Source: an uncultured Phycisphaerales bacterium (GTDB taxonomy: Bacteria; Planctomycetota; Phycisphaerae; Sedimentisphaerales; Anaerobacaceae). From it: 64,000 nt of DNA. The notes under the pieces are model-generated. The model saw only the letters and a list, made by a program, of their open reading frames with translations. It made no database searches and was not told where the DNA came from. The stretch covers positions 1 to 64,000 of the forward strand of contig CALEZT010000186.1 of NCBI GenBank assembly GCA_937927975.1, read 5' to 3'. Positions 34,326-43,729 of the stretch are shown here, in pieces. Numbering within the stretch: the stretch's first letter is position 1; each line of letters starts with the position of its first letter. The translations under genes and the position numbers were made by a program.

Positions 34326-35619
34326 ACAAGTTCTGATAACCGACTTGACTCTCTTTCTCACGGCGGTGCTGAGCGTCCTGACGTTCGCTCTGCCGCGGAA
34401 GTACGTCCTGGTGCCGTACGTGATCGGGGCCTGCTGGGTGCCGGCGGACCAGACGGTCATGGTCGGCGAGCTGAACTTCCAGGTGCTGCGCATTCTCATT
34501 CTGGTGGGAATGCTGCGGTTGTGGACGCGCGGGGAGGTCGTGACCGTCCGCTGGAACCGGTTCGACAAACTGTTCCTGGCCTGGGTGATCGTCGGGTCCA
34601 TCATCTACGTCATGCAGTGGAGGAGCATGGGGGCCGTTCTGTTCAAGTGCGGCCAGATGCTCAACTCGCTGGGCTTGTACTGGATCTTCCGCCAGTGCAT
34701 TCGATCGTGGGAGGATGTGCGGATCGCCAGCCTTGCCGCCGCGATTTGTGCGGTGGCCATGGTGCCGTTCGTCGCCTTGGAGTGGGCGAGCGGGTCCAAT
34801 CCGTTCGGCGCGCTGGGGCGCGTCACGACGTTCCTGCGGGACGGCAACTTCCGTTCCCAGGCGACGTTTCCCCACGCGATCATGATGGGTTTGTTCTGGG
34901 GAACGCTGGTGCCGTTGTTCGTGGGTTTCGCCAGACAGGGCAACAAGGTCCTGTTCTGGCTGGCGGTAGCGGCCAGCACGTTCATGGTCTTTGCGAGCAA
35001 TTCGAGCACGCCCTTGCTGACTCTGCTGATTGTAGGTGGTCTGGTGGCCACCTATCGGTGGCGGCGGTACGCCGGGACAGGGGCCTGGATGTTCCTGGCC
35101 GGGCTCATCACGCTGCACATCGTGATGAAGGCTCCCATATGGCATTTGTTGTCCCGGGTGAGCGTCGTGTCCGGCTCCACGGGGTGGCATCGATACTATC
35201 TGGTCGATAATGCGATCAGGCATTTTTCCGAGTGGATGGTGCTCGGGACCCGCAGCACGGCCCACTGGGGACACGGCATGGTGGACGTGACCAACCAATA
35301 CATTCTGGAAGGCGTCCGAGGCGGTTTCGTGACGCTCGTTCTGTTCTGCGCCCTGCTCATCCTCGGCGGCAGGGCGTTCGCCCGCCTGGCCGTGCGGGCG
35401 TCCGACAAGAAGGAATCCTACCTGGCCTGGTGCGGCTTCGGCTGTCTTATCGGGCATTGCGTGTCGTTCCTCGGCGTCGCCTACTTCGGGCAGATCATTC
35501 TCGTCTGGTATCTCCTGCTGGCGATCACCGGCTTCTGTTACACGAAGGCACATGCCAAGACGCGAACGGTGGCGACAAAGCCGTCGGCTCGCAGCCGCGC
35601 GTCGTACTCGTATCGGTGA
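34318..35619 (+). CDS. Wzy/O-antigen polymerase-like membrane protein
   Basis: A 433-residue polytopic protein with about 11-12 hydrophobic helices and a larger periplasmic loop near residues 285-335 (SGSTGWHRYYLVDNAIRHFS). That arrangement is typical of O-antigen ligase/polymerase (Wzy_C, WaaL) proteins. GTRSTAHWGHGMVDVTNQYI fits the H-containing loop near the putative active site. Its neighbours, a flippase and a Wzc-like co-polymerase, favour polymerase over ligase. Start overlaps the acyltransferase gene by eight bases. Confidence 0.8.
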   Translation: MGEQVLITDLTLFLTAVLSVLTFALPRKYVLVPYVIGACWVPADQTVMVGELNFQVLRILILVGMLRLWTRGEVVTVRWNRFDKLFLAWVIVGSIIYVMQWRSMGAVLFKCGQMLNSLGLYWIFRQCIRSWEDVRIASLAAAICAVAMVPFVALEWASGSNPFGALGRVTTFLRDGNFRSQATFPHAIMMGLFWGTLVPLFVGFARQGNKVLFWLAVAASTFMVFASNSSTPLLTLLIVGGLVATYRWRRYAGTGAWMFLAGLITLHIVMKAPIWHLLSRVSVVSGSTGWHRYYLVDNAIRHFSEWMVLGTRSTAHWGHGMVDVTNQYILEGVRGGFVTLVLFCALLILGGRAFARLAVRASDKKESYLAWCGFGCLIGHCVSFLGVAYFGQIILVWYLLLAITGFCYTKAHAKTRTVATKPSARSRASYSYR

Positions 35620-35750
35620 GAGCCAGGACGGCGACGACCATTCAAGCGAACGAATGGGCGGGCCGATGAGCCAGGACGTGAATACGCAATAGAGATGCGG
35701 TCGGCGTTGAGCGTCGACTCTCGTTTTGCGGCAAGGAAGAGCATAAGACG

Positions 35751-36746
35751 ATGAAAAGCAACACGAAGGAAGAACAACCCTGTGATGCGAACGCGGCGGC
35801 TTCGGTCGTTCTTTTCAGCGATCGGTGGGACGTCTCGATCATCATCGTCAATTGGAACACCCGCGACATGCTGCGGGACTGCCTTGCGTCGATCTACGCG
35901 CAGACCCAGGGCGTCTCGTTCGAGGTGATCGTGGTGGACAACGCCTCGTCGGACGGCTCGGTCGCTATGCTGCGAGAGGAGTTCCCCAACGTTGTTTTGA
36001 TCGAGAACCCGGACAACAGAGGATTTGCCGCCGCGAACAACCAGGCCATGGCGATCGCGAGGGGCCGGTATGTGCTGTTGCTCAATCCCGATACGCTAGT
36101 GCGCGGCGATGCGATCCACAAGAGCGTTGTGTTCTCGGATCAAGACGGCTCTTACGCCGTCATTGGCATACGGAATGAATCGCAGGACGGCAGTCTCCAA
36201 CGCAACTGCTTTCGCTTCGCGAGCGTCCTGAATCTGTCGATCAGTGCCCTGGGCTTCCATGAGGCCTTCCCTGGGAGCCGACTCTGGGGACGCGAGCGGT
36301 TGAGTTGGTGGGACTACCGCGATACTCGAGAGGTGGACTGCGTGGCGGGATGCTATATGCTGGTCCGTCGTGACGCGATCCACGAGGTGGGTGTGATGGA
36401 CGAGACGTACTTCATGTACGGGGAGGAAATGGACTGGTGCTGGCGTTTTCACCGTCACGGGTGGAAGGTGGTGTACTATCCGGATGCGACGATCCTGCAC
36501 TACGGCGGGGCGGCCAGCTCGCAGAACGCTGCCGCGATGCGCGTTGCCCAGCGGCAGAGCCTTCTGCGATTCATAGAGAAGCGTGAGGGGCGTCTGGCGG
36601 GCATCGCCGCACGGGGGATTCTCACCGGGGCCGGGATCGTCAGACTTGGCTACTATCTACTGCGGTGGATGCTGGGGCCTGGGCATGCTCGACCCCGCAG
36701 CCGGCAGAAGCTTCGCCAGGCCGTCACAATGGCGTTTGGATTCTGA
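35751..36746 (+). CDS. Family 2 glycosyltransferase (rhamnosyltransferase-like)
   Basis: A 331-residue protein of the GT2 subgroup seen in rhamnosyltransferases: WDVSIIIVNWNTRDMLRDC, IVVDNASSDGSVAMLRE, NRGFAAANNQAMAIARG, and LLLNPDTLVRG (DxD equivalent), then VAGCYMLVRRDAI and GEEMDWCWRFHRHGW. These are the conserved blocks of that subgroup. The first 25 residues precede the fold and are not conserved in type. It lies 131 bp after the polymerase gene, the largest gap within this part of the locus. Confidence 0.88.
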   Translation: MKSNTKEEQPCDANAAASVVLFSDRWDVSIIIVNWNTRDMLRDCLASIYAQTQGVSFEVIVVDNASSDGSVAMLREEFPNVVLIENPDNRGFAAANNQAMAIARGRYVLLLNPDTLVRGDAIHKSVVFSDQDGSYAVIGIRNESQDGSLQRNCFRFASVLNLSISALGFHEAFPGSRLWGRERLSWWDYRDTREVDCVAGCYMLVRRDAIHEVGVMDETYFMYGEEMDWCWRFHRHGWKVVYYPDATILHYGGAASSQNAAAMRVAQRQSLLRFIEKREGRLAGIAARGILTGAGIVRLGYYLLRWMLGPGHARPRSRQKLRQAVTMAFGF

Positions 36747-36753
36747 CCAGCAG

Positions 36754-37455
36754 ATGAACCCACCCCTCCGGCGGTGGGTCCCGAAAAGCTTCGGAGATCG
36801 TTCGGTGTTTCACAGCGTCATGCATCGGTTCACACGTGGCATAAGAGAGCGAGGATGGCTCGGGTTTGTCGCCTACCTTTGCAGGCAAAGGTCCCCGATC
36901 TATCGGAGCATCGTATTCACGAAGAGCACCTGCGAATGCAGGGCTCTGGAGGTGCGAAGCCTGACCGTCATCCGGTACCCCGAGCCCATCTCTGTGGATG
37001 AACGAGTCCTGCAGCAGATCCGCGGTCATGGCAGGGTTGAGATGATCCGGGAGTTCGAACGGTTGTTCGCCGACGGCTGTGAACTGTGGTTGGGCTGGAT
37101 CGGAACTGAGATTGTGGGCGTCTGCTGGTCCAGGAGGGGCACTCGGCGAACGGACTACTTTGTCCAGATAACTGAGGAAGATGCGAACATCCTGAGCTGT
37201 TTCGTGTTTCCTTCCTTTCGTGGCAAAGGCGTGTATCCGGCGATGCTCCAGACCATGGCGGCGACATTGATGACGCAGGACCACGTCAAGACGGTGTATA
37301 TTGACTGCAAGTCCTGGAATCATCCGTCGGTCAGTGGGATACTGAAAGCCGGATTCGTACGGCTGGGCACGGGTGTGCGAATCCATGTGGGGAGGCGACA
37401 CTGGGTGGTGTTCAACTCGTGTCGAACGGCGAACAGGCCGTCGCTCGCTTCGTGA
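36754..37455 (+). CDS. GNAT-family acyltransferase
   Basis: A 233-residue protein with a GNAT core in its C-terminal half: CFVFPSFRGKGVYPAMLQTM is the acetyl-CoA binding motif A (R/Q-x-x-G-x-G/A pattern), and YIDCKSWNHPSVSGILKAGF resembles the final motif. The N-terminal 90 residues are basic and unassigned. It probably acetylates an amino sugar or lipid-linked intermediate. Seven bases separate it from the glycosyltransferase upstream, and it overlaps the deacetylase gene by 37 bases. Confidence 0.75.
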   Translation: MNPPLRRWVPKSFGDRSVFHSVMHRFTRGIRERGWLGFVAYLCRQRSPIYRSIVFTKSTCECRALEVRSLTVIRYPEPISVDERVLQQIRGHGRVEMIREFERLFADGCELWLGWIGTEIVGVCWSRRGTRRTDYFVQITEEDANILSCFVFPSFRGKGVYPAMLQTMAATLMTQDHVKTVYIDCKSWNHPSVSGILKAGFVRLGTGVRIHVGRRHWVVFNSCRTANRPSLAS

Positions 37456-38294
37456 TTGTGGGGGAGTCATTTGTGGTCAGTTATGCCCGAAGGGGCTGGT
37501 TTGTCCGGGTGGTCTACCTCATACTGGCGATCGCGAACTACGTATTCTCTTTCGGAGGGCGGATCGGACGGGGGGACGTCGTGGTGCTCTGTTATCATGG
37601 CGTGTCCAAAGACCAGGGAGGATCGTTTGCTCGGCACATGGCCGGCATTGCACGGAAAGCAGTTTCCCTGGCCGGGGTGGGTGATGGCCGAGCGTGTTGT
37701 TTCGCTCCAAAGCCCCATGTCTGCATCACGTTCGACGACGCGTTCGAGAATCTGCTGGAGAATGCGTTGCCGATTCTGGACTCGCTGGGCATTCCCGCGA
37801 CCGTGTTCGCGGTGCCAGGCAATCTGGGGCGGACTCCCCAGTGGCGGATTTCGCCGAGCCATCCCGAACATGGAGAGAGAATCATGACGGCCGAGCACCT
37901 TCGAGGGATCTCCGCCGGGAACATCACTATCGGGTCGCATACGCTGACTCATCCGGCGCTGACGGAGTTGTCCGCCGAGCAGATCCGCTGGGAATTGGCC
38001 GAGTCGAAGAGAAACCTCGAAGAGATGCTGGGCCGGCCGGTGGTCGATTTGGCGCTGCCCCATGGTGCGTGCAGCGATGTCGTTTTGGACATCGCTCGGG
38101 AAACGGGGTACAGACGTGCGTATACCCTGGAGCCGAGGGCGTGGACCCAGAGCGATGGAATTGCGGTCCCGCGGTTTTCGATGTCGCCGGACGCCTGGGG
38201 GATCGAGTTTTACCTGACCTGCGCCGGAGCGTACGCCTGGCTGGGTCCGTGGCGGAGATTCGTAAGAGCGATTCGCCGCCGGATGGGCCGGTGA
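37419..38294 (+). CDS. Polysaccharide deacetylase (NodB/CE4 family)
   Basis: A 291-residue CE4 esterase. The NodB domain contains VVLCYHGVS, VCITFDDAFENLL (catalytic and metal-binding Asp pair), GSHTLTHPALTELS (two metal-binding His) and ALPHGACSD. The N-terminal hydrophobic segment (VVYLILAIANYVFSF) could anchor it. It would remove N-acetyl groups from the exopolysaccharide, as expected if amino sugars are present. The GTG start at 37419 lies inside the previous gene. Polysaccharide deacetylases of this type are regular members of exosortase-linked exopolysaccharide loci. Confidence 0.88.
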   Translation: MSNGEQAVARFVIVGESFVVSYARRGWFVRVVYLILAIANYVFSFGGRIGRGDVVVLCYHGVSKDQGGSFARHMAGIARKAVSLAGVGDGRACCFAPKPHVCITFDDAFENLLENALPILDSLGIPATVFAVPGNLGRTPQWRISPSHPEHGERIMTAEHLRGISAGNITIGSHTLTHPALTELSAEQIRWELAESKRNLEEMLGRPVVDLALPHGACSDVVLDIARETGYRRAYTLEPRAWTQSDGIAVPRFSMSPDAWGIEFYLTCAGAYAWLGPWRRFVRAIRRRMGR

Positions 38295-38316
38295 CGCCTG
38301 GCCCGAGGAGAGAGCA

Positions 38317-39363
38317 GTGAACGCAACGTTGAGACACATGGACCGGACGCAGTGGCAGGCAGCCGCTGTGCGGTTCCTGGACTATAACTATCGCCAGATG
38401 TGGGATTTCGGCGTCGCCTGCGCCGAGCGGGTCGGCGCCGTCAGCGAACACGTTGCGGTCGAACAGGACGGCGAGATCGTTGGGCTGGCCGACGTCCGCA
38501 TCAAACGCATCCCGGGTCTTGGGACGGGCATCGCCTACGTCAATGGCGGACCGCTGGTCCGCCAGGGCGACGATCGGGACCCCGGCCGATTGTCGTTATG
38601 CCTCAAGGCCCTGATCGAGGAGTACGCGGACGATCGAGGCATGGTCCTTCGCGTCATGGCCCCGATCGATGGGGGCTCATGGAACGAGGGTCAGAAAGCG
38701 GTTTTCGCGGAGGCGGGCTTCGCTCCGTCGGAGGCTACGAAGCCCTATCGAACGTTTCTGCTGGACATCGACCGGACACCCGAAGAGATCCGCAAGAGCA
38801 TGGCCCAGAAGTGGCGCAACGGCCTGAACCAGTCGGAGAAGCGGGGTCTGGCCGTCCGCGCGGGCACGGATCCCGCGTTGTTCCGCGAGTTCTGCGATCT
38901 GTTCTCCCGCTTCATCGAGCGAAAGCAGTTCGAGGTGGATCTGACGCCGCCGTTCTATCTGGACGTTCACGAGCGGGCGTCGGAGTCCGACCGATTCCTG
39001 GTCACGCTGGTCGATCTCGACGGCGTGGTGGTCGCCGGTCACGTCGCCAGCCTGCTGGGCGACACCAGCGTCTACCTGCTGGGCGCCTCGAGCGACGAGG
39101 GACTCAAAGCCAAGGCGACATATCTGCTCCAGTGGCAGGCCATCCAGGCGGCACGAGAGAGAGGGCTGAAGTGGTACGATCTGGGAGGCATCGATCCCGA
39201 GGCCAATCCCGGCGTGTACCATTTCAAGAGCGGCCTGGGAGGCCAGGACGTCACCGCTCCCGGCCCGCTGGAGTATGCGGCCACCGGCGTCCGAGGGACG
39301 GTTGTCCATTGGAGCGAGAGGGCCTATCGCTGGCTGAAATCCGCAAAACAGACTCTTGCATGA
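38317..39363 (+). CDS. FemAB/BioF2-like acyl- or aminoacyltransferase
   Basis: A 348-residue protein with tandem GNAT-like folds of the FemAB superfamily. YRTFLLDIDRTPEEIRKSMAQKWR and NGLNQSEKRGL mark the hinge seen in FemX-like proteins, and AVVAGHVASLLGD-type and YLLQWQAIQAARERGLKWYD patterns mark the second GNAT half, ending GVYHFKSGLGG. FemAB members accompany PEP-CTERM/exosortase loci, where their substrate is not established. GTG start with GAGGAG upstream. Confidence 0.85.
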   Translation: MNATLRHMDRTQWQAAAVRFLDYNYRQMWDFGVACAERVGAVSEHVAVEQDGEIVGLADVRIKRIPGLGTGIAYVNGGPLVRQGDDRDPGRLSLCLKALIEEYADDRGMVLRVMAPIDGGSWNEGQKAVFAEAGFAPSEATKPYRTFLLDIDRTPEEIRKSMAQKWRNGLNQSEKRGLAVRAGTDPALFREFCDLFSRFIERKQFEVDLTPPFYLDVHERASESDRFLVTLVDLDGVVVAGHVASLLGDTSVYLLGASSDEGLKAKATYLLQWQAIQAARERGLKWYDLGGIDPEANPGVYHFKSGLGGQDVTAPGPLEYAATGVRGTVVHWSERAYRWLKSAKQTLA

Positions 39364-39415
39364 GTCCATTCGAGCGAACGCGTTGATGTCTTCGCACCGG
39401 CCTGGGAGGGCCTCC

Positions 39416-40324
39416 ATGAAATCGACGTACGTGATCGTGACGCCCGCGCACAACGAGGGCCGGTACATCGTCGAGACGATCGAATCCGTGATTCGACAGA
39501 CGGTGCTTCCGTCCTGTTGGGTGATCGTGGACGACGGGTCCACCGACGACACCGCGGCCATCGTCCAGTCGCATGCCCGCCGGCACGGGTTCATTCGGTA
39601 TCATGGACGTCGCCGAGACGCGACCCAGACGTATTTTGCGAGCAACGTGTACGCGATCATGGAAGGGGTCGCCCAGGTGGCGGTTCTCGAGTACGACTTC
39701 ATCGCGGTGCTGGATGCGGACATCACGCTGCCGGCGGACTATTACGAGCAGATTCTCGCTCGATTCGAGGCCGAGCCGACGCTGGGAGTGGCCTCAGGGA
39801 TCTACGAGAACCTGGTGAACGGCAAACTGGAGAAAGTCCTGAACGATCGACGTTCCACGCCCAAGGCGATCCAGGTGTTCCGCAGGGCCTGTTTCGAGGC
39901 GATCGGGGGATACGTGCCCCTCAGGCATGGAGGGGAGGACACGTGCGCCTGCGTCATGGCCCGGATGAACGGGTGGAAGAGCTGGTCGTTTCCCGAAGTG
40001 AAGGTCGTTCATCGCCGGCCGACCGGAACGGGCAACGCCAGGACCCTCCTTCGCGCGCGGTTCATGCAGGGACTGTGCGAATACGGACTGGCGACGCATC
40101 CGCTGTTCATGCTGGTCAAGTCGATGCGCAGGTCGATCCTCGAACGTCCGGTGATTCTCGGAGGGATGCTGCGGCTCGCGGGGTATGTGTACGGGTTCTT
40201 CAAGCACGAACCTCGTCAGATGCCGCCCGAGGCGGTGAGCTATATACGACGGGATCAACTTCGTCGGGTCGTCGGCCTCAATCGCGTGGCCAGGGAAAAC
40301 CGAATCCGTGTGGGGGACCTATGA
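39416..40324 (+). CDS. Family 2 glycosyltransferase
   Basis: A 302-residue GT2 enzyme: YVIVTPAHNEGRYIVETIES, VIVDDGSTDDTAAIV, IAVLDADITLPADYYE (DxD), and RHGGEDTCACVMARMNGW with the ED acidic pair, followed by VVHRRPTGTGNARTLLRARF near the (Q/R)xxRW-type region. ATG 39416 is chosen because GGGAGG lies six bases upstream and the fold starts immediately. It is coupled by ATGA to the WecG-like transferase. Confidence 0.88.
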   Translation: MKSTYVIVTPAHNEGRYIVETIESVIRQTVLPSCWVIVDDGSTDDTAAIVQSHARRHGFIRYHGRRRDATQTYFASNVYAIMEGVAQVAVLEYDFIAVLDADITLPADYYEQILARFEAEPTLGVASGIYENLVNGKLEKVLNDRRSTPKAIQVFRRACFEAIGGYVPLRHGGEDTCACVMARMNGWKSWSFPEVKVVHRRPTGTGNARTLLRARFMQGLCEYGLATHPLFMLVKSMRRSILERPVILGGMLRLAGYVYGFFKHEPRQMPPEAVSYIRRDQLRRVVGLNRVARENRIRVGDL

Positions 40325-41142
40325 TTCCTTATGAGAATATCAACCTGTTGGGCACCACGATCCACAAGATGCGAATGTCGGAGGTCATCACGGCCTGCGA
40401 TGAATCCATTCGGACCAGAAACCCCATTTTGATCGGCGTGGTGAACGCTGCCAAACTGGTCAAAGCGCGCCACGACGCGAAGTTGCGTGCGAGCCTGGCC
40501 GAGACCACGTTCATCGTCGCGGACGGGGCGCCCGTCGTCTGGCTGTCCAAGCTGTGCGGCTGCGGACTCCCCGAGCGAGTGGCCGGGATCGACATCATGA
40601 GCGAACTGCTCGTTCTGGCGGCGCGCGAGCAGTACGGCGTGTTCTTCCTCGGCGCGACGCAGGAAGTCGTGGAGCAAGTGGTCGATTATGCTCGCAAGCA
40701 CCATCCCGGCGTGCGGATCGCCGGCTATCGGAACGGGTATTTCACGAAGGAGCAGGAGAAGGACGTGGCTGGGGAGATTCGCGCCAGTCGGGCGGACATC
40801 CTTCTGGTCGCGGTGCCGACGCCGAAGAAGGAGAACTTCCTGAGCCAATGGCGTCCTTCGATGGACGTGCCTGTGTGCCATGGCGTTGGAGGCAGCTTCG
40901 ACGTCGTCGCCGGCATCACGAAACGCGCGCCTTTGTGGATGCAGAGGTGCGGCCTGGAATGGCTGTATCGAGTGTGGCAGGAGCCCGGCCGGATGTGGAA
41001 GAGGTATCTGGTAACCAATACCGTCTTCCTGTGGCTGAGCCTCGGAGAAATCCTTCGCCACAGGCTGGGACGTGTGCGGTCCGATGTCGCGCCCCAGCGA
41101 CCGGTTTTGCAGGAGACAGCCGTTGATGAACAGCGGCGCTGA
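40321..41142 (+). CDS. WecG/TagA/CpsF-family glycosyltransferase (GT26)
   Basis: A 273-residue member of the GT26 family, which includes the UDP-ManNAcA transferase WecG and the UDP-ManNAc transferase TagA. Characteristic segments are VVNAAKLVKARHDAKLRASL, VADGAPVVWLSKLCG, LPERVAGIDIM, FFLGATQEVVE and VAVPTPKKENFLSQW, then GVGGSFDVVAGITKRAPLWMQ and GLEWLYRVWQEPGRMWKRYL. These are very well conserved in the family. It likely adds ManNAc or its uronate to the lipid-linked primer; the wecB gene just downstream would supply UDP-ManNAc. Confidence 0.92.
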   Translation: MIPYENINLLGTTIHKMRMSEVITACDESIRTRNPILIGVVNAAKLVKARHDAKLRASLAETTFIVADGAPVVWLSKLCGCGLPERVAGIDIMSELLVLAAREQYGVFFLGATQEVVEQVVDYARKHHPGVRIAGYRNGYFTKEQEKDVAGEIRASRADILLVAVPTPKKENFLSQWRPSMDVPVCHGVGGSFDVVAGITKRAPLWMQRCGLEWLYRVWQEPGRMWKRYLVTNTVFLWLSLGEILRHRLGRVRSDVAPQRPVLQETAVDEQRR

Positions 41143-41166
41143 GAGATTCTGAGGAGGAGTATCCAC

Positions 41167-42282
41167 ATGCCGAAAGTACTGTTGGTCGTCGGTGCAAGGC
41201 CCAATTTCATGAAGATGGCGCCTTTGTTCTTCGTTCTGGCCCGACAGAAGCTGGTCGAGCCCCAGATCGTTCACACAGGCCAGCACTATGATTACGCCAT
41301 GTCTCAGGCGTTCTTCGAGGACCTGGATCTGCCTGAACCGCACCATTTCCTGGGCACGGGCTCCGGCTCGCACGCCGAACAGACGGCCCGGATCATGGTC
41401 GAGTTCGAGAAGGTGGTCCTGGCGGAGAAGCCGGACCTGGTCGTGGTTTTCGGCGACGTGAATTCCACCGTCGCTTGCAGCCTGACGGCCAAGAAGCTGC
41501 TCGTGCCTGTCGCCCACGTGGAGGCGGGTCTGCGCAGTTTCGACGAGACGATGCCCGAGGAGATCAATCGGCGGGTCACGGATGCGATTTCCGACATGCT
41601 GTTCACCCCTTCTCCCGATGGAGACAAGAACCTGCTGGACGAAGGCGTCGCAAGCGGGAAGATCCACCATGTCGGCAACATCATGATCGACTCGCTGGTC
41701 AACATTCTGGCTCGAATCGGGGACGAGGCTCAGGAACAGATTCTCCGGAACTTTGGGGTCCAGAGCGGACGATACGCGCTGGTGACGCTTCATCGGCCCA
41801 GCAACGTCGATGCGAAAGACGCACTGCGGGACATCCTAACGCATCTGAACGAGCTGTCCTCGCATGTGCCGGTCGTCTTCCCGATGCATCCGAGGACTCG
41901 CAAGAACATCGAGACCTTCGGGATTTCCGGGCTGTTGCGGGACACGTTGCGAGTGGTCGATCCGGTGCGATACCGCGAATGCATCACGCTCGAGAAGCAT
42001 GCCCGCCTGGTCCTGACGGACTCCGGGGGCATGCAGGAGGAGACGACCTACCTGGGAGTGCCGTGTCTGACGCTGCGTCCGAACACCGAGCGGCCGATCA
42101 CCATCACGGAGGGTACGAATGAACTGACGGACTTGTCCGGGATCGGTCGGCAGTCCGCCAAGATCCTCGCGGGACAGTGGAAGAGGGGTCGCGTGCCGCA
42201 GGGGTGGGACGGCAGGGCGTCCGAACGGATCGCCGACCTCGTCGTTTCGCATCTGTGTCGCGAGACGGCCTGCATCGCATGA
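41167..42282 (+). CDS. wecB: UDP-N-acetylglucosamine 2-epimerase (non-hydrolysing)
   Basis: A 371-residue WecB/MnaA enzyme interconverting UDP-GlcNAc and UDP-ManNAc. Seen motifs: VVGARPNFMKMAPL, HTGQHYDYAMSQ, VVVFGDVNSTVACSL, HVEAGLRSFDETMPEEINRR, LVTLHRPSNVD, FPMHPRTRK, LTDSGGMQEETTYLG, TLRPNTERPIT. All catalytic and UDP-binding blocks are present. GGAGG precedes the ATG. It lies between the GT26 gene and two nucleotide-sugar dehydrogenase genes, matching a route to ManNAc-containing glycan. Confidence 0.95.
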   Translation: MPKVLLVVGARPNFMKMAPLFFVLARQKLVEPQIVHTGQHYDYAMSQAFFEDLDLPEPHHFLGTGSGSHAEQTARIMVEFEKVVLAEKPDLVVVFGDVNSTVACSLTAKKLLVPVAHVEAGLRSFDETMPEEINRRVTDAISDMLFTPSPDGDKNLLDEGVASGKIHHVGNIMIDSLVNILARIGDEAQEQILRNFGVQSGRYALVTLHRPSNVDAKDALRDILTHLNELSSHVPVVFPMHPRTRKNIETFGISGLLRDTLRVVDPVRYRECITLEKHARLVLTDSGGMQEETTYLGVPCLTLRPNTERPITITEGTNELTDLSGIGRQSAKILAGQWKRGRVPQGWDGRASERIADLVVSHLCRETACIA

Positions 42283-42330
42283 CGGGGTGACGCACGGGGG
42301 CCAAACCGCGTCTCACTGGAGAGCAGCGAC

Positions 42331-43644
42331 ATGAGAGTGTGCGTCGTCGGCGTCGGGTATGTCGGGCTGGTGAGCGCCGCCTGCCTGGCGAAGGAAGGGC
42401 ACACCGTCATCGGGGTGGACGCCAACCGGGCGAAGGTGGACATGATCAACGACGGGCTTTCGACGATCGTCGAGAGCGGGACCCCCGAGCTGATCCGCGA
42501 GGCGGTGACGCAAGGGACTCTCCGGGCCACGACGGACATGGAGGAGGCGATGGCGGCCTCCGACCTCTCGCTGATCTGCGTGGGGACGCCCAGCCAGGCC
42601 AATGGCGGCGCGGACCTCAGGTACGTCCGCAAGGTGTGCGAGGAGATCGGTCGTTCGCTGCGCGGCATCGACGATTACCACGTGGTGGTTTGCCGCAGCA
42701 CGGTTCCGCCGGGGACGATGCGGGGGGTAACGATCCCGATGCTGGAGGAACACTCCGGCAAGCGGGTGGGCGAAGGCTTCGGCGTCTGCTACAATCCGGA
42801 GTTCCTCCGCGAGGGAACCGCAGTCCACGACTATCGCCATCCGCCCAAGATTGTGGTTGGCGAAAGCGATCCTGTCAGCGGAAGCCGGGTGGTTGCCCTC
42901 TACGAGAAGATGGACGCGCCTTTGATCCGCACGCGGATCGAGGTGGCGGAGATGGTCAAGTGCGTGGACAACGCCTGGCACGCGTTGAAGGTCGGCTTCG
43001 CCAACGAAGTCGGAGATGTCTGTCGGGCCTCGGGCATCGACAGCCACGCGGTGATGGACATCTTCTGCCAGGATACGAAGCTCAATCTGTCCTCGTCGTA
43101 TTTGAAGCCCGGTTTTGCGTTCGGCGGCTCGTGCCTGCCCAAAGATCTGCGGGCCCTGACCCACAAGGCGCGGACGCTGGACCTGGAGCTGCCGATCCTC
43201 AACGCGATTCTCCCGAGCAATCGAATGCAAATCGAGAGGGGTTTGGATCTGATCCTGGACCGGGCCAAGAAGAAGGTCGGGGTCCTGGGCTTGAGCTTCA
43301 AAGCAGGGACCGACGACCTCCGCGAGAGCCCGCTGGTCACTGTGATCGAGCGGCTGCTCGGCAAAGGGTGCGACATCCGCATCTATGACAGAGATGTCAA
43401 CATGGCCCGTCTGATCGGCGCCAATCGGGACTACCTGCTGAATCTGATTCCGCACATCGCGAGCCTGATGGTCGAGACTCTCGATGAGGTCCTCGACCAC
43501 GCGGAAGTGGTTGTTATCGGCAACAAGTCCGCGGAATTCGAGGGCGCCATGGACCGGATCCGTCCCGGCCAGGTCGTGGTGGACCTGGTCCGGATCGCGC
43601 CGCAGACTACAGAGGAAGGGAAGTACTATGGCATCTGCTGGTGA
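42331..43644 (+). CDS. algD: GDP-mannose 6-dehydrogenase (AlgD type)
   Basis: A 437-residue nucleotide-sugar dehydrogenase. It has an N-terminal Rossmann fold VCVVGVGYVGLVSAACLAKE, the catalytic Cys block FAFGGSCLPKDLRALTHKA, and LGLSFKAGTDDLRESPLV. Details resemble AlgD rather than Ugd: FICVGTPS-like LICVGTPSQANGG, NPEFLREGTAVHDYRHPP, IFCQDTKLNLSSSYLKPG, and a C-terminal GICW. AlgD makes GDP-mannuronate, the alginate precursor. No alginate polymerase genes are here, so the mannuronate would enter this heteropolymer. Confidence 0.88.
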   Translation: MRVCVVGVGYVGLVSAACLAKEGHTVIGVDANRAKVDMINDGLSTIVESGTPELIREAVTQGTLRATTDMEEAMAASDLSLICVGTPSQANGGADLRYVRKVCEEIGRSLRGIDDYHVVVCRSTVPPGTMRGVTIPMLEEHSGKRVGEGFGVCYNPEFLREGTAVHDYRHPPKIVVGESDPVSGSRVVALYEKMDAPLIRTRIEVAEMVKCVDNAWHALKVGFANEVGDVCRASGIDSHAVMDIFCQDTKLNLSSSYLKPGFAFGGSCLPKDLRALTHKARTLDLELPILNAILPSNRMQIERGLDLILDRAKKKVGVLGLSFKAGTDDLRESPLVTVIERLLGKGCDIRIYDRDVNMARLIGANRDYLLNLIPHIASLMVETLDEVLDHAEVVVIGNKSAEFEGAMDRIRPGQVVVDLVRIAPQTTEEGKYYGICW

Positions 43645-43729
43645 ACTCCGGCGAATGGTCACGTGCGGTGCTCTCGCTTCGGGGACAGAACGATCCCAGA
43701 ACGTCCCGTCGGTTCTTTGAGATCTTGAT